A stretch of DNA of 64,000 nucleotides from Pseudonocardia autotrophica (GCF_003945385.1 NZ_AP018920.1:2976001-3040000), one strand, 5' to 3'; shown: positions 34,923-46,253, counted from the first letter of the stretch. The notes: a model not told the origin generated them from the sequence alone. Made by a program: numbers and translations.

Positions 34923-35465
34923 TCAGCCCGCCAGGTCGGCGGGTGGCACGGGATCGGCCCGCGGCCCGAGCGCGATCCCGTACCCGGCCAGCCACGTCTC
35001 GTGGTCGTGGCCGCTGCGTGCCAGCTCGGCGAGCACGGTGTGCGAACGCTCCAGCGCGTACTCGGCGGTCGCCGGGTCCAGCAGGCCCTGAGCGACCGCG
35101 GCGACGAACTCGTCGACGTCGAGCAGCTCGGTCTCGCGGCCCCGGCGCACCACCAGATCCAGGTACAGGTCGGTCATCCGGAGCAGCCCGCCGTCCCGGG
35201 TGATCCGGGCGATGTCGATGTAGATGTCCTGGTCGCGTTCGTGCCCGGGACGCCAGCGCCAGTCGGTCAGGCAGATCCCGAGATCGGGGACCACCCAGGA
35301 CTCCACCCACCAGGCGTTCGGCCGGGCGACGACCGGCCGGGACAGATAGAGCCCCCAGTCCTCCTCGCGGAGCGTCCGGATCTCACGGCGGGTGCCCTTG
35401 GTGTCGTACTGGACGCGGTCGTCGGGATCGAAGATCTGGGTCTTGGGCGGATGCACGGGACGCAT
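34923..35465 (-). CDS. DUF402 family protein
   Basis: A 180-aa protein of the DUF402 fold (FomD/YgaC-like beta barrel): [40 protein letters not shown] and a C-terminal acidic region with [21 protein letters not shown]. Some DUF402 proteins hydrolyse nucleoside diphosphates or nucleotidylated intermediates; the activity here is unknown. ATG at 35463-35465. It sits between coaE and uvrB on the opposite strand, as Rv1632c does in M. tuberculosis. Divergent from uvrB, 73 bp between starts. Confidence 0.8.
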   Translation of the reverse strand: MRPVHPPKTQIFDPDDRVQYDTKGTRREIRTLREEDWGLYLSRPVVARPNAWWVESWVVPDLGICLTDWRWRPGHERDQDIYIDIARITRDGGLLRMTDLYLDLVVRRGRETELLDVDEFVAAVAQGLLDPATAEYALERSHTVLAELARSGHDHETWLAGYGIALGPRADPVPPADLAG

Positions 35466-35526
35466 CCTGCCGGTGCCGGGCCGCGCTGTCAGGGGCGTGC
35501 GACGGGAAACTGTCGGGGGTCGCTCG

Positions 35527-35538
35527 TACTCTGGAGGC
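35527..35538 (+). promoter_or_regulatory. Possible leaderless promoter of uvrB
   Basis: A -10-like TACTCT (35527-35532) ends 6 bases before the A of the uvrB ATG, the distance expected if transcription starts at the start codon. The alternative Shine-Dalgarno GGAGG is only one base from the ATG, too close to work normally. No LexA (SOS) box is visible. Confidence 0.4.
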
Positions 35539-37755
<2,217 letters not shown>

Positions 37756-37919
37756 CGGTCGCGCGGCGGCTCGGGCCCCGGCCCGGGCCGCGCAGCCGGG
37801 TCCGCGCGGATCACGACGAGGCGCCCCGCTACCGTTGGCGACCGTTCCCGCACACCCGGCCGCCCGGCACGCTCGACGCGTCGCCCGGACCCGGCCCGCC
37901 GCGCAGCGGAGGAGCCCGC

Positions 37920-39218
37920 GTGACCGTCACCCGCACCACGCCCGACCCGGACGTCCCGCCCGGGGGCGGCGCCGACGGGCACCTCGGCGTGGTGTCGTGG
38001 CTGCGGTCCGCGGCGACCTCGTGGGTGACGCTGCTGCTGACCGTCCCGCTGCTGCTCGCCTCGCTCTACTGGTCCTGGATCCGGCTCCGGAACTATGCGC
38101 TCGACCTGGACATCTACCGGATCGGCGTGCAGGTCTGGCTGGCCGGCGGGGACATGTACGGCGAGCTCCCGCCGCCGCTGCACGGCCCGGTGCTGCCCTT
38201 CATCTATCCGGTGTTCGCGGCGATCGCGATGGTGCCGCTCGCCGTCGTCCCCTACGCGGTCGCCTTCACCACCCAGTTCGTCGTCTCGGTGGTCTCGCTG
38301 GCGATCTGCATCGCGCTGGCGATCCGGGTCGCCTGGCCGGCCGGTGGCTGGCGCGGCGGTGTGGTGCTCGGCGTCCCGGTGCTGGCCGCGGCGCTGCTGA
38401 CCGAACCGGTCGCCCAGACGTTCGCGTTCGGCCAGATCAATCTCGTGCTGATGCTGCTCGTCCTGGTCGACTGCCTGGCACCGCGCACACTGTGGCCACG
38501 CGGGATGCTGCTCGGCCTCGCGGCCGCGATCAAGCTGACCCCGGCAGGCTTCGTGCTGTTCCTGCTGGTCCGCCGGGACTGGAAGGCGTGCGCCGTCGCC
38601 GTCGTCACCGGGACCGTCGCGACCCTGATCGGCTTCGTGGTGGATCCGGCGTCGTCCTACCGCTACTGGTTCGTCGGCGGCCCGGCCGCCGGGGTCAGCG
38701 GATCGACGTTCTTCTCCAACGAGACGGTGCAGGCCGTGCTGGCCCGCCAGGAGGTCCCCGAGCCCTGGTTCACGGTGCTGTGGCTGACCATCGTCGCGGT
38801 GCTGCTGGCACTGGCCGTCCCGGTGATCCGTCGCTCGGAGCCGGTGCTCGCGCTGGCCGCGACGGCGGCGGTCGTGCTCATGGCGACTCCGACCGCCTGG
38901 TCGCACCACTGGGTCTGGGTGGTGCCCGGCCTGATCGCGATCGGCGCGCACGCCATCCGGCACCGCTCGATGGCCTGGGCCGCGCTGGGTGCGGTGATCG
39001 CTGCGATCTTCTACATCGCGCCGTTCCGCTGGATGCCGAACGTGTGGGGCGTCGAGATGCGGTGGAGCCTCTGGGAGCAGGTGCTCGGGGCGAGCTACGT
39101 CATCCCCTCGGCGATCGCGCTCGGACTGGGCTGCTGGTACGTCATCCGCGGGCCCGGCAGGCCGGGTGGCCCGCAGGCCCCCGCTCCGGAGCGGCTGCGG
39201 GTCGGCGACCCGCGCTGA
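37920..39218 (+). CDS. GT87-type polyprenol-phosphate-dependent glycosyltransferase
   Basis: A membrane protein of 432 aa with about 10-11 helices. It has the GT-C features of the DUF2029/GT87 family: an early extracellular loop with acidic DLDIYRIGVQVWLAGGDMYG, FIYPVFAAIAMVPLA and FGQINLVLMLLVLVDCLA. Such enzymes add mannose or arabinose from polyprenyl phosphate to envelope glycans such as lipomannan. The acceptor here is unknown. GTG at 37920. Free-standing between uvrB and the GAF regulator. Confidence 0.85.
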   Translation: MTVTRTTPDPDVPPGGGADGHLGVVSWLRSAATSWVTLLLTVPLLLASLYWSWIRLRNYALDLDIYRIGVQVWLAGGDMYGELPPPLHGPVLPFIYPVFAAIAMVPLAVVPYAVAFTTQFVVSVVSLAICIALAIRVAWPAGGWRGGVVLGVPVLAAALLTEPVAQTFAFGQINLVLMLLVLVDCLAPRTLWPRGMLLGLAAAIKLTPAGFVLFLLVRRDWKACAVAVVTGTVATLIGFVVDPASSYRYWFVGGPAAGVSGSTFFSNETVQAVLARQEVPEPWFTVLWLTIVAVLLALAVPVIRRSEPVLALAATAAVVLMATPTAWSHHWVWVVPGLIAIGAHAIRHRSMAWAALGAVIAAIFYIAPFRWMPNVWGVEMRWSLWEQVLGASYVIPSAIALGLGCWYVIRGPGRPGGPQAPAPERLRVGDPR

Positions 39219-39250
39219 CCTGACCGGCCGGCTATGGCGCGGGCCACACC

Positions 39251-40564
39251 GTGGACCTAACCTGGGGCCGGGAGGTGGAGGTGGACCCTGCCGGCGGCGA
39301 GGCCCGGGACCAGGCGAGCATCTGCGCGGTCCGACCGGGTACCGACCTGGGCAGGCACGCCCGGATGCTCTCCCGCCTGCACGATGCGGTGCTCTCCGGG
39401 GACACCGCTCCCGGCCTGGCTCGCAGCCTGGTTGCCCGCTCCTGGGACCGGGTCCGTGCGCAGGGCGTGAACCCCGACGCGGGTGACCCGCCCGGCCCGC
39501 TCGACGCGGGTGTCGTGGAGCGGCGGCGGACGGAGTCGCCGCTGGTCCCGGTCCTGCCCGCGCTGCGCTCCGCCCTCACCTCGGTCGCCGAGGACGCCCG
39601 GCACGTCATGGTCGTCACCGACGCCGACGGGGTGCTGCTCTGGCGGGAGGGCTCCACCGCCGTCCGCCGCCGCGCCGACTCGCTCGGTTTCACCGAGGGC
39701 GCGGACTGGTCGGAGACCTCGGTCGGCACCAACGCCATCGGCACCGCGCTCGCCGAGGACGGCCCGGTGCAGATCTTCTCCGCCGAACACTTCGTGCGCA
39801 GCCACCACGGCTGGACCTGCACCGCCGCTCCGGTGCACGACCCGCGCAGCGGTGAACTGCTCGGCGTCGTCGACATCTCCGGACCGGCCGAGACCATCCA
39901 CCCGACGACGGTCGCGCTGGTGAACACCGCCGTCCGGCTCGCCGAGGTGGGGCTCTGGCACCGGCACGAGGCCCGGCTGGACGCGCTGCGCAGCATCGGC
40001 GCCCCGATGCTGGCCGGAACGTCCGGCCCGGGGCTGGTGGTCGACGACCACGGCTGGGTGGCCGCCGTGACCGGCCTGCCGGCGGTGGAACGGGTCGCCG
40101 CCCCGGCCGCGGACCGGCTGCTCGCGGTGCACGGGCTCGGGCCCTGCCTGCCCGAGCCGGTGCCCGGTGGCTGGCTGCTGCGCCCGGTGGCCGCCGGCGG
40201 GGCACCGCGGATGCGGTTGTGCCTGGACCTGGACGGGCGGCCGCCGAGCGCCGTCGTCGAGGGCACCGGCCGCTGGGTGCATCCGCTCTCGACCCGACAC
40301 GCGGAGCTGCTGGTCCTGCTCGCGCTGGCCGGTAGGACCGGGCTGGACGCCGCGGCGCTGTCCGAGCGGCTCTACGGGGACCGTGCCCACCTCGTCACGG
40401 TCCGGGCCGAGATGTCCCGGCTGCGCCGGGGGCTCGGCGGGATCCTGCTCGCCCGCCCGTACCGGATCGCTCCGGGGGTCGAGCTGGACCTGGCCGGCCT
40501 GGCGCACAGCCGGGTCGTGCGCGACTCGACCGCCCCGGGGGTCGCCGCCCTGTTCCGGGGCTGA
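39251..40564 (+). CDS. GAF-domain transcriptional regulator, AcoR-like without the AAA+ module
   Basis: A 437-aa regulator. The N-terminus (about 33-78, LARSLVARSWDRVRAQGVNP) and GAF domain (about 105-235, SVGTNAIGTALAEDGPVQIF, HHGWTCTAAPVHDP) match AcoR/DhaR-type activators. In place of the sigma-54 AAA+ domain there is a C-terminal winged-helix region (about 345-437, STRHAELLVLLALAGRTGLD and RAEMSRLRRGLGG). This fits actinobacteria, which lack sigma-54. The GAF ligand may be an alcohol or diol metabolite. GTG at 39251. Target unknown; the hydrolase-ABC operon converges on it. Confidence 0.85.
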   Translation: MDLTWGREVEVDPAGGEARDQASICAVRPGTDLGRHARMLSRLHDAVLSGDTAPGLARSLVARSWDRVRAQGVNPDAGDPPGPLDAGVVERRRTESPLVPVLPALRSALTSVAEDARHVMVVTDADGVLLWREGSTAVRRRADSLGFTEGADWSETSVGTNAIGTALAEDGPVQIFSAEHFVRSHHGWTCTAAPVHDPRSGELLGVVDISGPAETIHPTTVALVNTAVRLAEVGLWHRHEARLDALRSIGAPMLAGTSGPGLVVDDHGWVAAVTGLPAVERVAAPAADRLLAVHGLGPCLPEPVPGGWLLRPVAAGGAPRMRLCLDLDGRPPSAVVEGTGRWVHPLSTRHAELLVLLALAGRTGLDAAALSERLYGDRAHLVTVRAEMSRLRRGLGGILLARPYRIAPGVELDLAGLAHSRVVRDSTAPGVAALFRG

Positions 40565-40575
40565 CCCGCCCGGCA

Positions 40576-40597
40576 CCGCCGGCCCACCGGCCGGCGG
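40576..40597. terminator. Bidirectional terminator hairpin
   Basis: A perfect 9-bp stem (40576-40584 with 40589-40597, 4-base loop) fills the gap between two convergent genes. Confidence 0.6.
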
Positions 40598-40598
40598 C

Positions 40599-41573
40599 TC
40601 AGCTGGTGATGTCCTTGCGGGTGAAGCGCCAGGCCGCGGCGGCCATGAACAGCGTCGTGTAGCAGACCGCGGCGAACGCGCCATAGGTCATGTCGGCCCA
40701 GTCGACGTCGCTCGCGAGCAGCGCCGACCAGGCGTCGCCGTAGTGCGTCGGCAGGAAGTTCCGGATCACGCCGAGGTCCTCGATCTGGTCGATGATCTGC
40801 GACACGATCGACGCCATCACCGCCCCGCCGACCGCGCCGAGCGGCGCGTCGGTGCTCACCGACAGCAGCAGCGCCAGCCCGGCGACCCAGCTCAGCTGGA
40901 TCATCAGGAACACCGCGCCGAGCATGACCCGCCCGGCCGCCGTCCAGAACGGCAGCGACTCGCCGATCGGGGACACCAGGTCCCCGGTGCCGTAGGCGAT
41001 CGCGCCGACCACCAGTGACGCGATCGGGAGCAGCAGCAACGCCGCCACCGACAGCAGTCCCGCGACGATCGCCTTCTGCCGCAGCAACCGGGCCCGGGGC
41101 ACCGGAACCGCGAGCAGGTAGCGCAGCGACGACCAGGAGGCCTCGGCGGCGACGGTGTCGCCGAAGAACAGCGCGACCAGCACCACCAGCAGGAAGCTCG
41201 CCGACGCGAACAGCGTGAACACCGCGAAGTTGGCGGCGCTGCCCGATGCCAGGTCGACCAGGTTCGGTCCGGAGGCCTGGCCGTCGCCGTCACCGAGGGA
41301 GAACGCGCCCAGCAGGATCAGCGGCATCGCCAGTACGAGTCCGAACACCACCTGGGTGCGCCGCCGCCCGAGCTGGCGGGCCAGCTCGGTGCGCAGCGGC
41401 AGCGTCCGGCCGGGGATGGCGGGCGGGGCGGCCGCACCGGCGACCAGGTCGCCGACGTGTCCGCGCCGGGTGGAGAGCTGACGCTCGTCATCCGCTGCCC
41501 GGTTCGCCGCTGCCCGGTTCGTCGCAGCTTGGTTCGCCGCAGCCTGGTCTGTTGCTGCCCGGTTCGTCGTCAC
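40599..41573 (-). CDS. ABC-2-type transporter permease
   Basis: A 324-aa permease with about six membrane helices (LRTELARQLGRRRTQVVFGL as the amphipathic entry, then FAVFTLFASASFLLVVLVAL, and a long series to the C-terminus). It is the membrane half of an ABC-2 exporter whose ATPase is the C-terminal part of the fusion protein encoded just upstream; the two overlap by four bases (GTGA). The N-terminus carries five pentapeptide repeats such as TNRAA and ANQAA. Substrate unknown. Confidence 0.85.
   Translation of the reverse strand: MTTNRAATDQAAANQAATNRAAANRAADDERQLSTRRGHVGDLVAGAAAPPAIPGRTLPLRTELARQLGRRRTQVVFGLVLAMPLILLGAFSLGDGDGQASGPNLVDLASGSAANFAVFTLFASASFLLVVLVALFFGDTVAAEASWSSLRYLLAVPVPRARLLRQKAIVAGLLSVAALLLLPIASLVVGAIAYGTGDLVSPIGESLPFWTAAGRVMLGAVFLMIQLSWVAGLALLLSVSTDAPLGAVGGAVMASIVSQIIDQIEDLGVIRNFLPTHYGDAWSALLASDVDWADMTYGAFAAVCYTTLFMAAAAWRFTRKDITS
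41494..41568 (-). repeat. 15-bp tandem repeat, five units, in the permease N-terminus
   Basis: Five 15-bp in-frame units (consensus on + strand GCTGCCCGGTTCGTC) encode TNRAA/TDQAA/ANQAA/TNRAA/ANRAA right after the start codon. Copy number could vary without changing frame. Confidence 0.9.
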
Positions 41574-44500
41574 TGCATGCCCCCGCTCACGTCGCGGCCC
41601 TCGGGCCCCACCAGATCGAGGAACGCGTCCTCCAGCCGTCCGCGCGGCCCGGCCGCGCTCACCGCGACCCCGGCGGAAACCAGGGCCGTCACCACCTCGG
41701 CACGGCCCACGTCGTCGAGGTGGGCGTGCACGACGCCCGGCTGCTCGCCGGGGACCACGTCGTCGACCCCGTCGATCCCGGACAGCACCTCGGTGGCCAG
41801 CTCCACCGGCTCGACGGTGAAGGTCGAGCCGCCGCCGGCCGCGGTCAGCTCGGCGACCGTGCCGGACGCGACCACCGTGCCGCGGTGCATGACGACGACG
41901 TCGGTGCAGGTCTGCTCGACCTCGCCCAGCAGGTGGCTGGAGACCAGCACCGTCCGGCCACCGGAGGCGTAGCGGCGCAGCAACTCGCGCATCGCGTGGA
42001 TCTGGGGCGGGTCGAGCCCGTTGGTGGGTTCGTCGAGGATCAGCAGCTCCGGCAGCCCGAGCATGGCCTGCGCGATCGCCAGGCGCTGCCGCATCCCCTG
42101 CGAGTAGGTGCCGACCCTGCGGTGCACCGAGTCGCCGAGGCCGGCGATCTCCAGCGTCTCCGTCATCCGGGCCTGCTCGATCGGGCGGCCGGTGGCCTCC
42201 CAGTACAGCCGCAGGTTCTCCGCGCCGGACAGGTGCGGGAGGAAGCCGGGGCCCTCCACGAAGGCCCCGATCCGGGACAGCACCGCGGCCCCGGGCCGGA
42301 TCGGCCTGCCGAACGCCCGCATCTCCCCGGACGTCGGCGCGATCAGCCCCATCAGCATCCGCAGCACGGTGGTCTTCCCGGCGCCGTTCGGCCCGAGCAG
42401 GCCGAGCACGGCGCCCCGCTCGACGGTGAAGGAGACGTCGGAGACCGCCCGGAACCCGTTGCGGTAGGTCTTGGCCAGCGCGCTGACCTCCAGCGGCGGT
42501 GCATCGGGGCCGGCCGGGGCCGTGGTGTCCGGATCGGCGCGCCGGGCCCGGCGCCGTGTCAGCAGCCACAGCACGAAGGCGGCGGCGAGCACGCCGGCGA
42601 TGCCGAGCACCGGCCAGAGCGGGACGGTCCCGGCGCTCTCGGTGCGGCCGGGCACCTGCGGGACGGAGAGCACCGGGTCGCCGGCGAGCCCCACCTGCCA
42701 GACAGCCGGGTCGGTCCCGGAGACGAATCCCTGGTCGGTCGTCGAGAGCTGCACCATCAGCCTGCTGCCCGCGGTCACCGGGGCGACGACGCCGGGGAGG
42801 GTCACGGTCGTCTCGACCGGGCTGCCGTCGGCGGGCACGGCGACCCGGATCGGGGCGACGGCGTTGCCGAGCAGCGTGCTGCGGCCGTCCGGGGAGAGCG
42901 CGGTGACCGAGCCGAACAGCACCGCCGTCTCCGGCGCCGGCTGGCCGGGAACCCGTGCGACCTGCACGGTGACGCGGGCCGAGCCGGAGGGCTGCATCGG
43001 CTCGGCGACCGGCTCGGAGACGAACCGGGCGGACTGCCCCGGCGAGGCGAGCCCGGACAGCGAGCCCAGCGAGCCGAGCGATCCCAGCGCCGATCCGAGC
43101 CCGGGCAGCGAGGTGATGGTGGCCGGGTTGCCGCCGGGCGGGTGCACGACGACCTGCTCGTCGCCGGACAGCGGCACTGCGGTGGTGGGGGTCTCGCCGC
43201 CGGTCAGGCCGGGATAGGCGTCGGCGAGGACGGTGCGGCCGGTGGGCGTGTCGCCGCGGGTCCGTACGTTGCTGCGGATCTGGTAGGCGAACGGCGCCTC
43301 GGCGAGCGCACCGGCGGTGCCCTCGGCGGCGGGCAGTCCACGCAGGTGCTGGTCGAACCAGTCACCGATCCGGCTGCGGACCTCGGAGTCGGCCTCGCCG
43401 CCGTCGTGGCCGCCGGCGAACCACAGCACCGACACCGGGGTGCCGTTGGCGGCGATCCCGCGGGCGTTGGCGTCGGCCTGGTCGAGACCGAACAGGGTGT
43501 CCTGTTCGCCCTGCACGAGCAGCGTCGGTGCGGTGATCCGGTCGGTGACGGTCGCGGGCGAGGACCGGTCCATCAGCGCAGCCAGCTCGGGCGAGACGCG
43601 GCCGGTCCGGGCCGCCTCGGAGTAGGCGGCGCACAGCTCGGGTGCGAACCGGCCGCAGGTCAGCTGGGTGCCGGGCCCGGGGCCGGGCTGCACCAGCGGT
43701 GCCGAGGCACCGGTCTCCTGGAAGGCGGTCGGGGAGAGGCCGGCGGCCGATCCGCTCGCGTCCGGGGCGGGGGCGTCCTCGGGCCCGGCTGCGCCGTCGG
43801 CCGTGCCGTCCGAGGCCGCGCCGTCCGAGGCTGCGCCGTCGGAGGCTGTGCCGTCCGTGCTCGTGCCGTCTGTGCTCGGGCCGTCCGTGCTCGATGCCCC
43901 GGAACCGAGGCCGCCGCCGTCCGGCCCGGCCCCGCCCGCAACACCGCCACCGCCATCGCTGCTGCCACTGCCATCGTCATCGCCACTCCCACTCGCGCCA
44001 CCCGGCGCGGCGGCACCGCCGGGGACCCGGCCGCCGGAGCCGAAGAAGACCCCGGCCCAGCCGCTCTTGAAGACCCCGTCCGGCGCGTCCGCGGCGACGG
44101 CGGGGGTACCCGGCAGCGGAGCACCGGCCGGGGCGGCGTTGTTCGGGAACAGCGACTGCCCCAGGTCGTTCCAGGTGATCGCCGGGGCGATCGCGTCGAC
44201 CCGGTCGTCGTACCCGGCGAGCAGCAGGGCGAGCCCACCGCCGTAGGAGCCCCCGGTGACGCCGACCCGCGGGTCACCGTCGCCGTCGCGCTGCACCTCG
44301 GGGCGCTCGGCCAGCCGGTCGATCAGCCGGGAGGCGTCGGCGACCTCGCGGTCCGGGTCGTTCAGCCCGATGAACCCGCCCGAGGCGCCGAAGCCGCGGG
44401 CCGTCCAGGTCTGGACGACGTAGCCGCGCGCGGCGAGCTCGCGGGCGTCCCGATCGACGCCGTCCTTGCTCCCGCCGAAGCCGTGCGCGACCAGCAGCGC

Positions 44501-44800
44501 CGGCGCCGGGGTCGCCGCGGACGCCGATGCCGGCACGTACAGCGAGGTGTCGAGCTCCACGGTCCCGGGATCGCCGGGACCCGCGGGCACGGCCACCCGC
44601 TCCTCGCTGACGGCGATGTCCCCGCCGTCGTCACCGGTGGCCGCGGCGGCGACCGGCGCGACGGAGACCAGCAGGCCCGCGACGAGCAGAGCGATCAGCG
44701 GGGCGGGGGAGGCCCGGCGGAGCAGGGGGCGCACGTGCACCTCATCGAAAGTACGCAGATCGCGCCGGGCGCGCCGTCGCGCCCCCTGCGGTGTCCGCAT
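41570..44800 (-). CDS. Extracellular alpha/beta-hydrolase fused through a membrane helix to an ABC ATPase
   Basis: A single reading frame of 1076 aa. Residues 1-54 hold a signal/anchor (PLIALLVAGLLVSVAPVAAA). An S15/CocE-like alpha/beta-hydrolase follows (about 60-500) with nucleophile S185 in GGSYGG, probable acid D434 (VQGEQDTLF) and H465 (FAGGHDGG). It carries a Gly/Ser/Asp/Thr-rich insert of about 120 residues (250-375) and a jelly-roll-like domain (505-720). Next is a membrane helix (728-748) with basic stop RRRARR, then a cytosolic ABC ATPase: Walker A GPNGAGKT (803-810), signature YSQGMRQR, Walker B LLILDEPTNGLD and His956. ATG at 44800 follows GAGGTGATC. Co-translated with its permease. 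Confidence 0.9.
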   Translation of the reverse strand: MRTPQGARRRARRDLRTFDEVHVRPLLRRASPAPLIALLVAGLLVSVAPVAAAATGDDGGDIAVSEERVAVPAGPGDPGTVELDTSLYVPASASAATPAPALLVAHGFGGSKDGVDRDARELAARGYVVQTWTARGFGASGGFIGLNDPDREVADASRLIDRLAERPEVQRDGDGDPRVGVTGGSYGGGLALLLAGYDDRVDAIAPAITWNDLGQSLFPNNAAPAGAPLPGTPAVAADAPDGVFKSGWAGVFFGSGGRVPGGAAAPGGASGSGDDDGSGSSDGGGGVAGGAGPDGGGLGSGASSTDGPSTDGTSTDGTASDGAASDGAASDGTADGAAGPEDAPAPDASGSAAGLSPTAFQETGASAPLVQPGPGPGTQLTCGRFAPELCAAYSEAARTGRVSPELAALMDRSSPATVTDRITAPTLLVQGEQDTLFGLDQADANARGIAANGTPVSVLWFAGGHDGGEADSEVRSRIGDWFDQHLRGLPAAEGTAGALAEAPFAYQIRSNVRTRGDTPTGRTVLADAYPGLTGGETPTTAVPLSGDEQVVVHPPGGNPATITSLPGLGSALGSLGSLGSLSGLASPGQSARFVSEPVAEPMQPSGSARVTVQVARVPGQPAPETAVLFGSVTALSPDGRSTLLGNAVAPIRVAVPADGSPVETTVTLPGVVAPVTAGSRLMVQLSTTDQGFVSGTDPAVWQVGLAGDPVLSVPQVPGRTESAGTVPLWPVLGIAGVLAAAFVLWLLTRRRARRADPDTTAPAGPDAPPLEVSALAKTYRNGFRAVSDVSFTVERGAVLGLLGPNGAGKTTVLRMLMGLIAPTSGEMRAFGRPIRPGAAVLSRIGAFVEGPGFLPHLSGAENLRLYWEATGRPIEQARMTETLEIAGLGDSVHRRVGTYSQGMRQRLAIAQAMLGLPELLILDEPTNGLDPPQIHAMRELLRRYASGGRTVLVSSHLLGEVEQTCTDVVVMHRGTVVASGTVAELTAAGGGSTFTVEPVELATEVLSGIDGVDDVVPGEQPGVVHAHLDDVGRAEVVTALVSAGVAVSAAGPRGRLEDAFLDLVGPEGRDVSGGMQ

Positions 44801-44989
44801 GATCACCTCGCGGTGCGGGCGGCGGATGTGACCGCGGGGAGGGGCGCGGCCGGCACCGGCGCGATCGGAACCCGAGGTCACGCAGGGAATCGGTCGAACC
44901 GGACGGACGGGGATATCTATCAGGTATATCCGGGTGCCCTCGGTCACCCCGTCTCGCCACGCAACGTACGGGGGAGGAGACTCGACCTG

Positions 44990-45122
44990 ATCCGCAGGGG
45001 AGTATCCCGTTCGCGGTGGTGTCGTCAGCACGGTGACGGCGGGGTGGTGCCCCGGCCGTTCCCCGGCACCACCGGCCACGCCTGACGCCGGTGGCGCCGT
45101 GGCGGGAGAGACCTCGGGCCAC
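44990..45122 (+). ncRNA. Probable yybP-ykoY manganese riboswitch upstream of terC
   Basis: The stretch contains the two conserved loops of the yybP-ykoY element in the right order: GGGGAGTA (44997-45004) near the 5' side and GAGACC (45108-45113) near the 3' side, with GTCGTCAGCAC and CTGACGCC between. It lies 30-160 bases before a TerC-family gene, the commonest partner of this Mn2+-sensing RNA. Fold and ligand are inferred from these motifs; covariance was not tested. Confidence 0.7.
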
Positions 45123-45152
45123 TCGACGACGCCCTGGTCTTGGAGGAAGTAC

Positions 45153-46244
45153 GTGAACGTTCCCTTGTGGGTCTGGCTGGTCACGATCGCCGGGTTCGTC
45201 CTGGTGATCGGGTTCGACCTGATCGTGAACGACCACAAGCCGCACGCGGTCACCCTCGGCGAGGTGACCCGCTGGGTGGTCTTCTACGTCGCGCTGGCCG
45301 TCGCCTTCGGCATCGGTGTGTGGCTGGTGGCCGGTGGTGACTACGCCGGGCAGTTCTTCGCCGGCTACCTCACCGAGTACTCGCTCTCGGTCGACAACCT
45401 GTTCGTCTTCCTGATCATCATGTCGGCGTTCAAGGTGCCGGTGATCCACCAGCACCGGGTGCTGCTGGTCGGGATCGTGATCGCGCTGATCATGCGCAGC
45501 ATCTTCATCGCCGCGGGCGCCGCGGTGATCGACCGTTTCAGCTGGGTGTTCTACCTGTTCGCCGTATTCCTCATCTACACGGCGATCTCGCTGGTCAGGC
45601 AGGCCGCGGGCGGCGACGACGAGGAGTGGGAGGAGGGCCGGGTACTGCGCCTGGTCCGCCGGGTCTTCCCGGTCACCGACGACTACCACGGCGCGCGGAC
45701 CACCGTGCGGATCGACGGCAAGCGCTGGCTGACGCCGATGTTGATCGTGATGATCGCGATCGGCGTCACCGACGTCATGTTCGCGCTGGACTCGATCCCG
45801 GCGATCTTCGGCCTCACCCAGGAGGCCTACCTGGTGTTCACCGCGAACGCGTTCGCGCTGATGGGGCTGCGCCAGCTCTACTTCCTGCTGGGCGGGCTGC
45901 TGAACAAGCTGGTCTTCCTCTCCTACGGGTTGGCGGTCCTGCTCGCCTTCATCGGCGTGAAGCTGGCGTTGCACGCACTGCACGAGAACGAGCTGCCGTT
46001 CCTGAACGGCGGTGAACCGCTGCCGGTGCCGGACATCGGGATCGGCGTCTCGCTGGGCGTCATCATCGGGGTGCTGGCGCTCACCACGATCACCAGCCTG
46101 GTGGCGGTCCGGCTGCGCCCGGAGCTGGCCGAGCGGGGCAGCGGGATCACCGCGCCGCCGCTGGCCCGCACCCGGGAGGAGGCCGACCGGCTGGTGGCCG
46201 AGGACGAGAAGGCCGACCACCGCGTCACCGCGCCACGCGAGTAG
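45153..46244 (+). CDS. TerC-family integral membrane protein
   Basis: A 363-aa protein with about nine membrane helices. The two family signatures are present: LSVDNLFVFLIIMSAF and MFALDSIPAIFGLT, whose acidic residues lie within the membrane. Members export manganese or load it onto secreted enzymes; older annotation links them to tellurium resistance. GTG at 45153 has GGAGG 7 bases upstream. The preceding probable Mn riboswitch makes manganese export the best guess. Confidence 0.92.
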   Translation: MNVPLWVWLVTIAGFVLVIGFDLIVNDHKPHAVTLGEVTRWVVFYVALAVAFGIGVWLVAGGDYAGQFFAGYLTEYSLSVDNLFVFLIIMSAFKVPVIHQHRVLLVGIVIALIMRSIFIAAGAAVIDRFSWVFYLFAVFLIYTAISLVRQAAGGDDEEWEEGRVLRLVRRVFPVTDDYHGARTTVRIDGKRWLTPMLIVMIAIGVTDVMFALDSIPAIFGLTQEAYLVFTANAFALMGLRQLYFLLGGLLNKLVFLSYGLAVLLAFIGVKLALHALHENELPFLNGGEPLPVPDIGIGVSLGVIIGVLALTTITSLVAVRLRPELAERGSGITAPPLARTREEADRLVAEDEKADHRVTAPRE

Positions 46245-46253
46245 CGGTCGGCG

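Noticed and set aside
41246..45085. Very long plus-strand open frame opposite the hydrolase-ABC gene
   Set aside because: It encodes low-complexity Arg/Gly/His-rich sequence with no motifs. The minus frame has full catalytic and ABC motifs, so this is an antisense shadow in GC-rich DNA.
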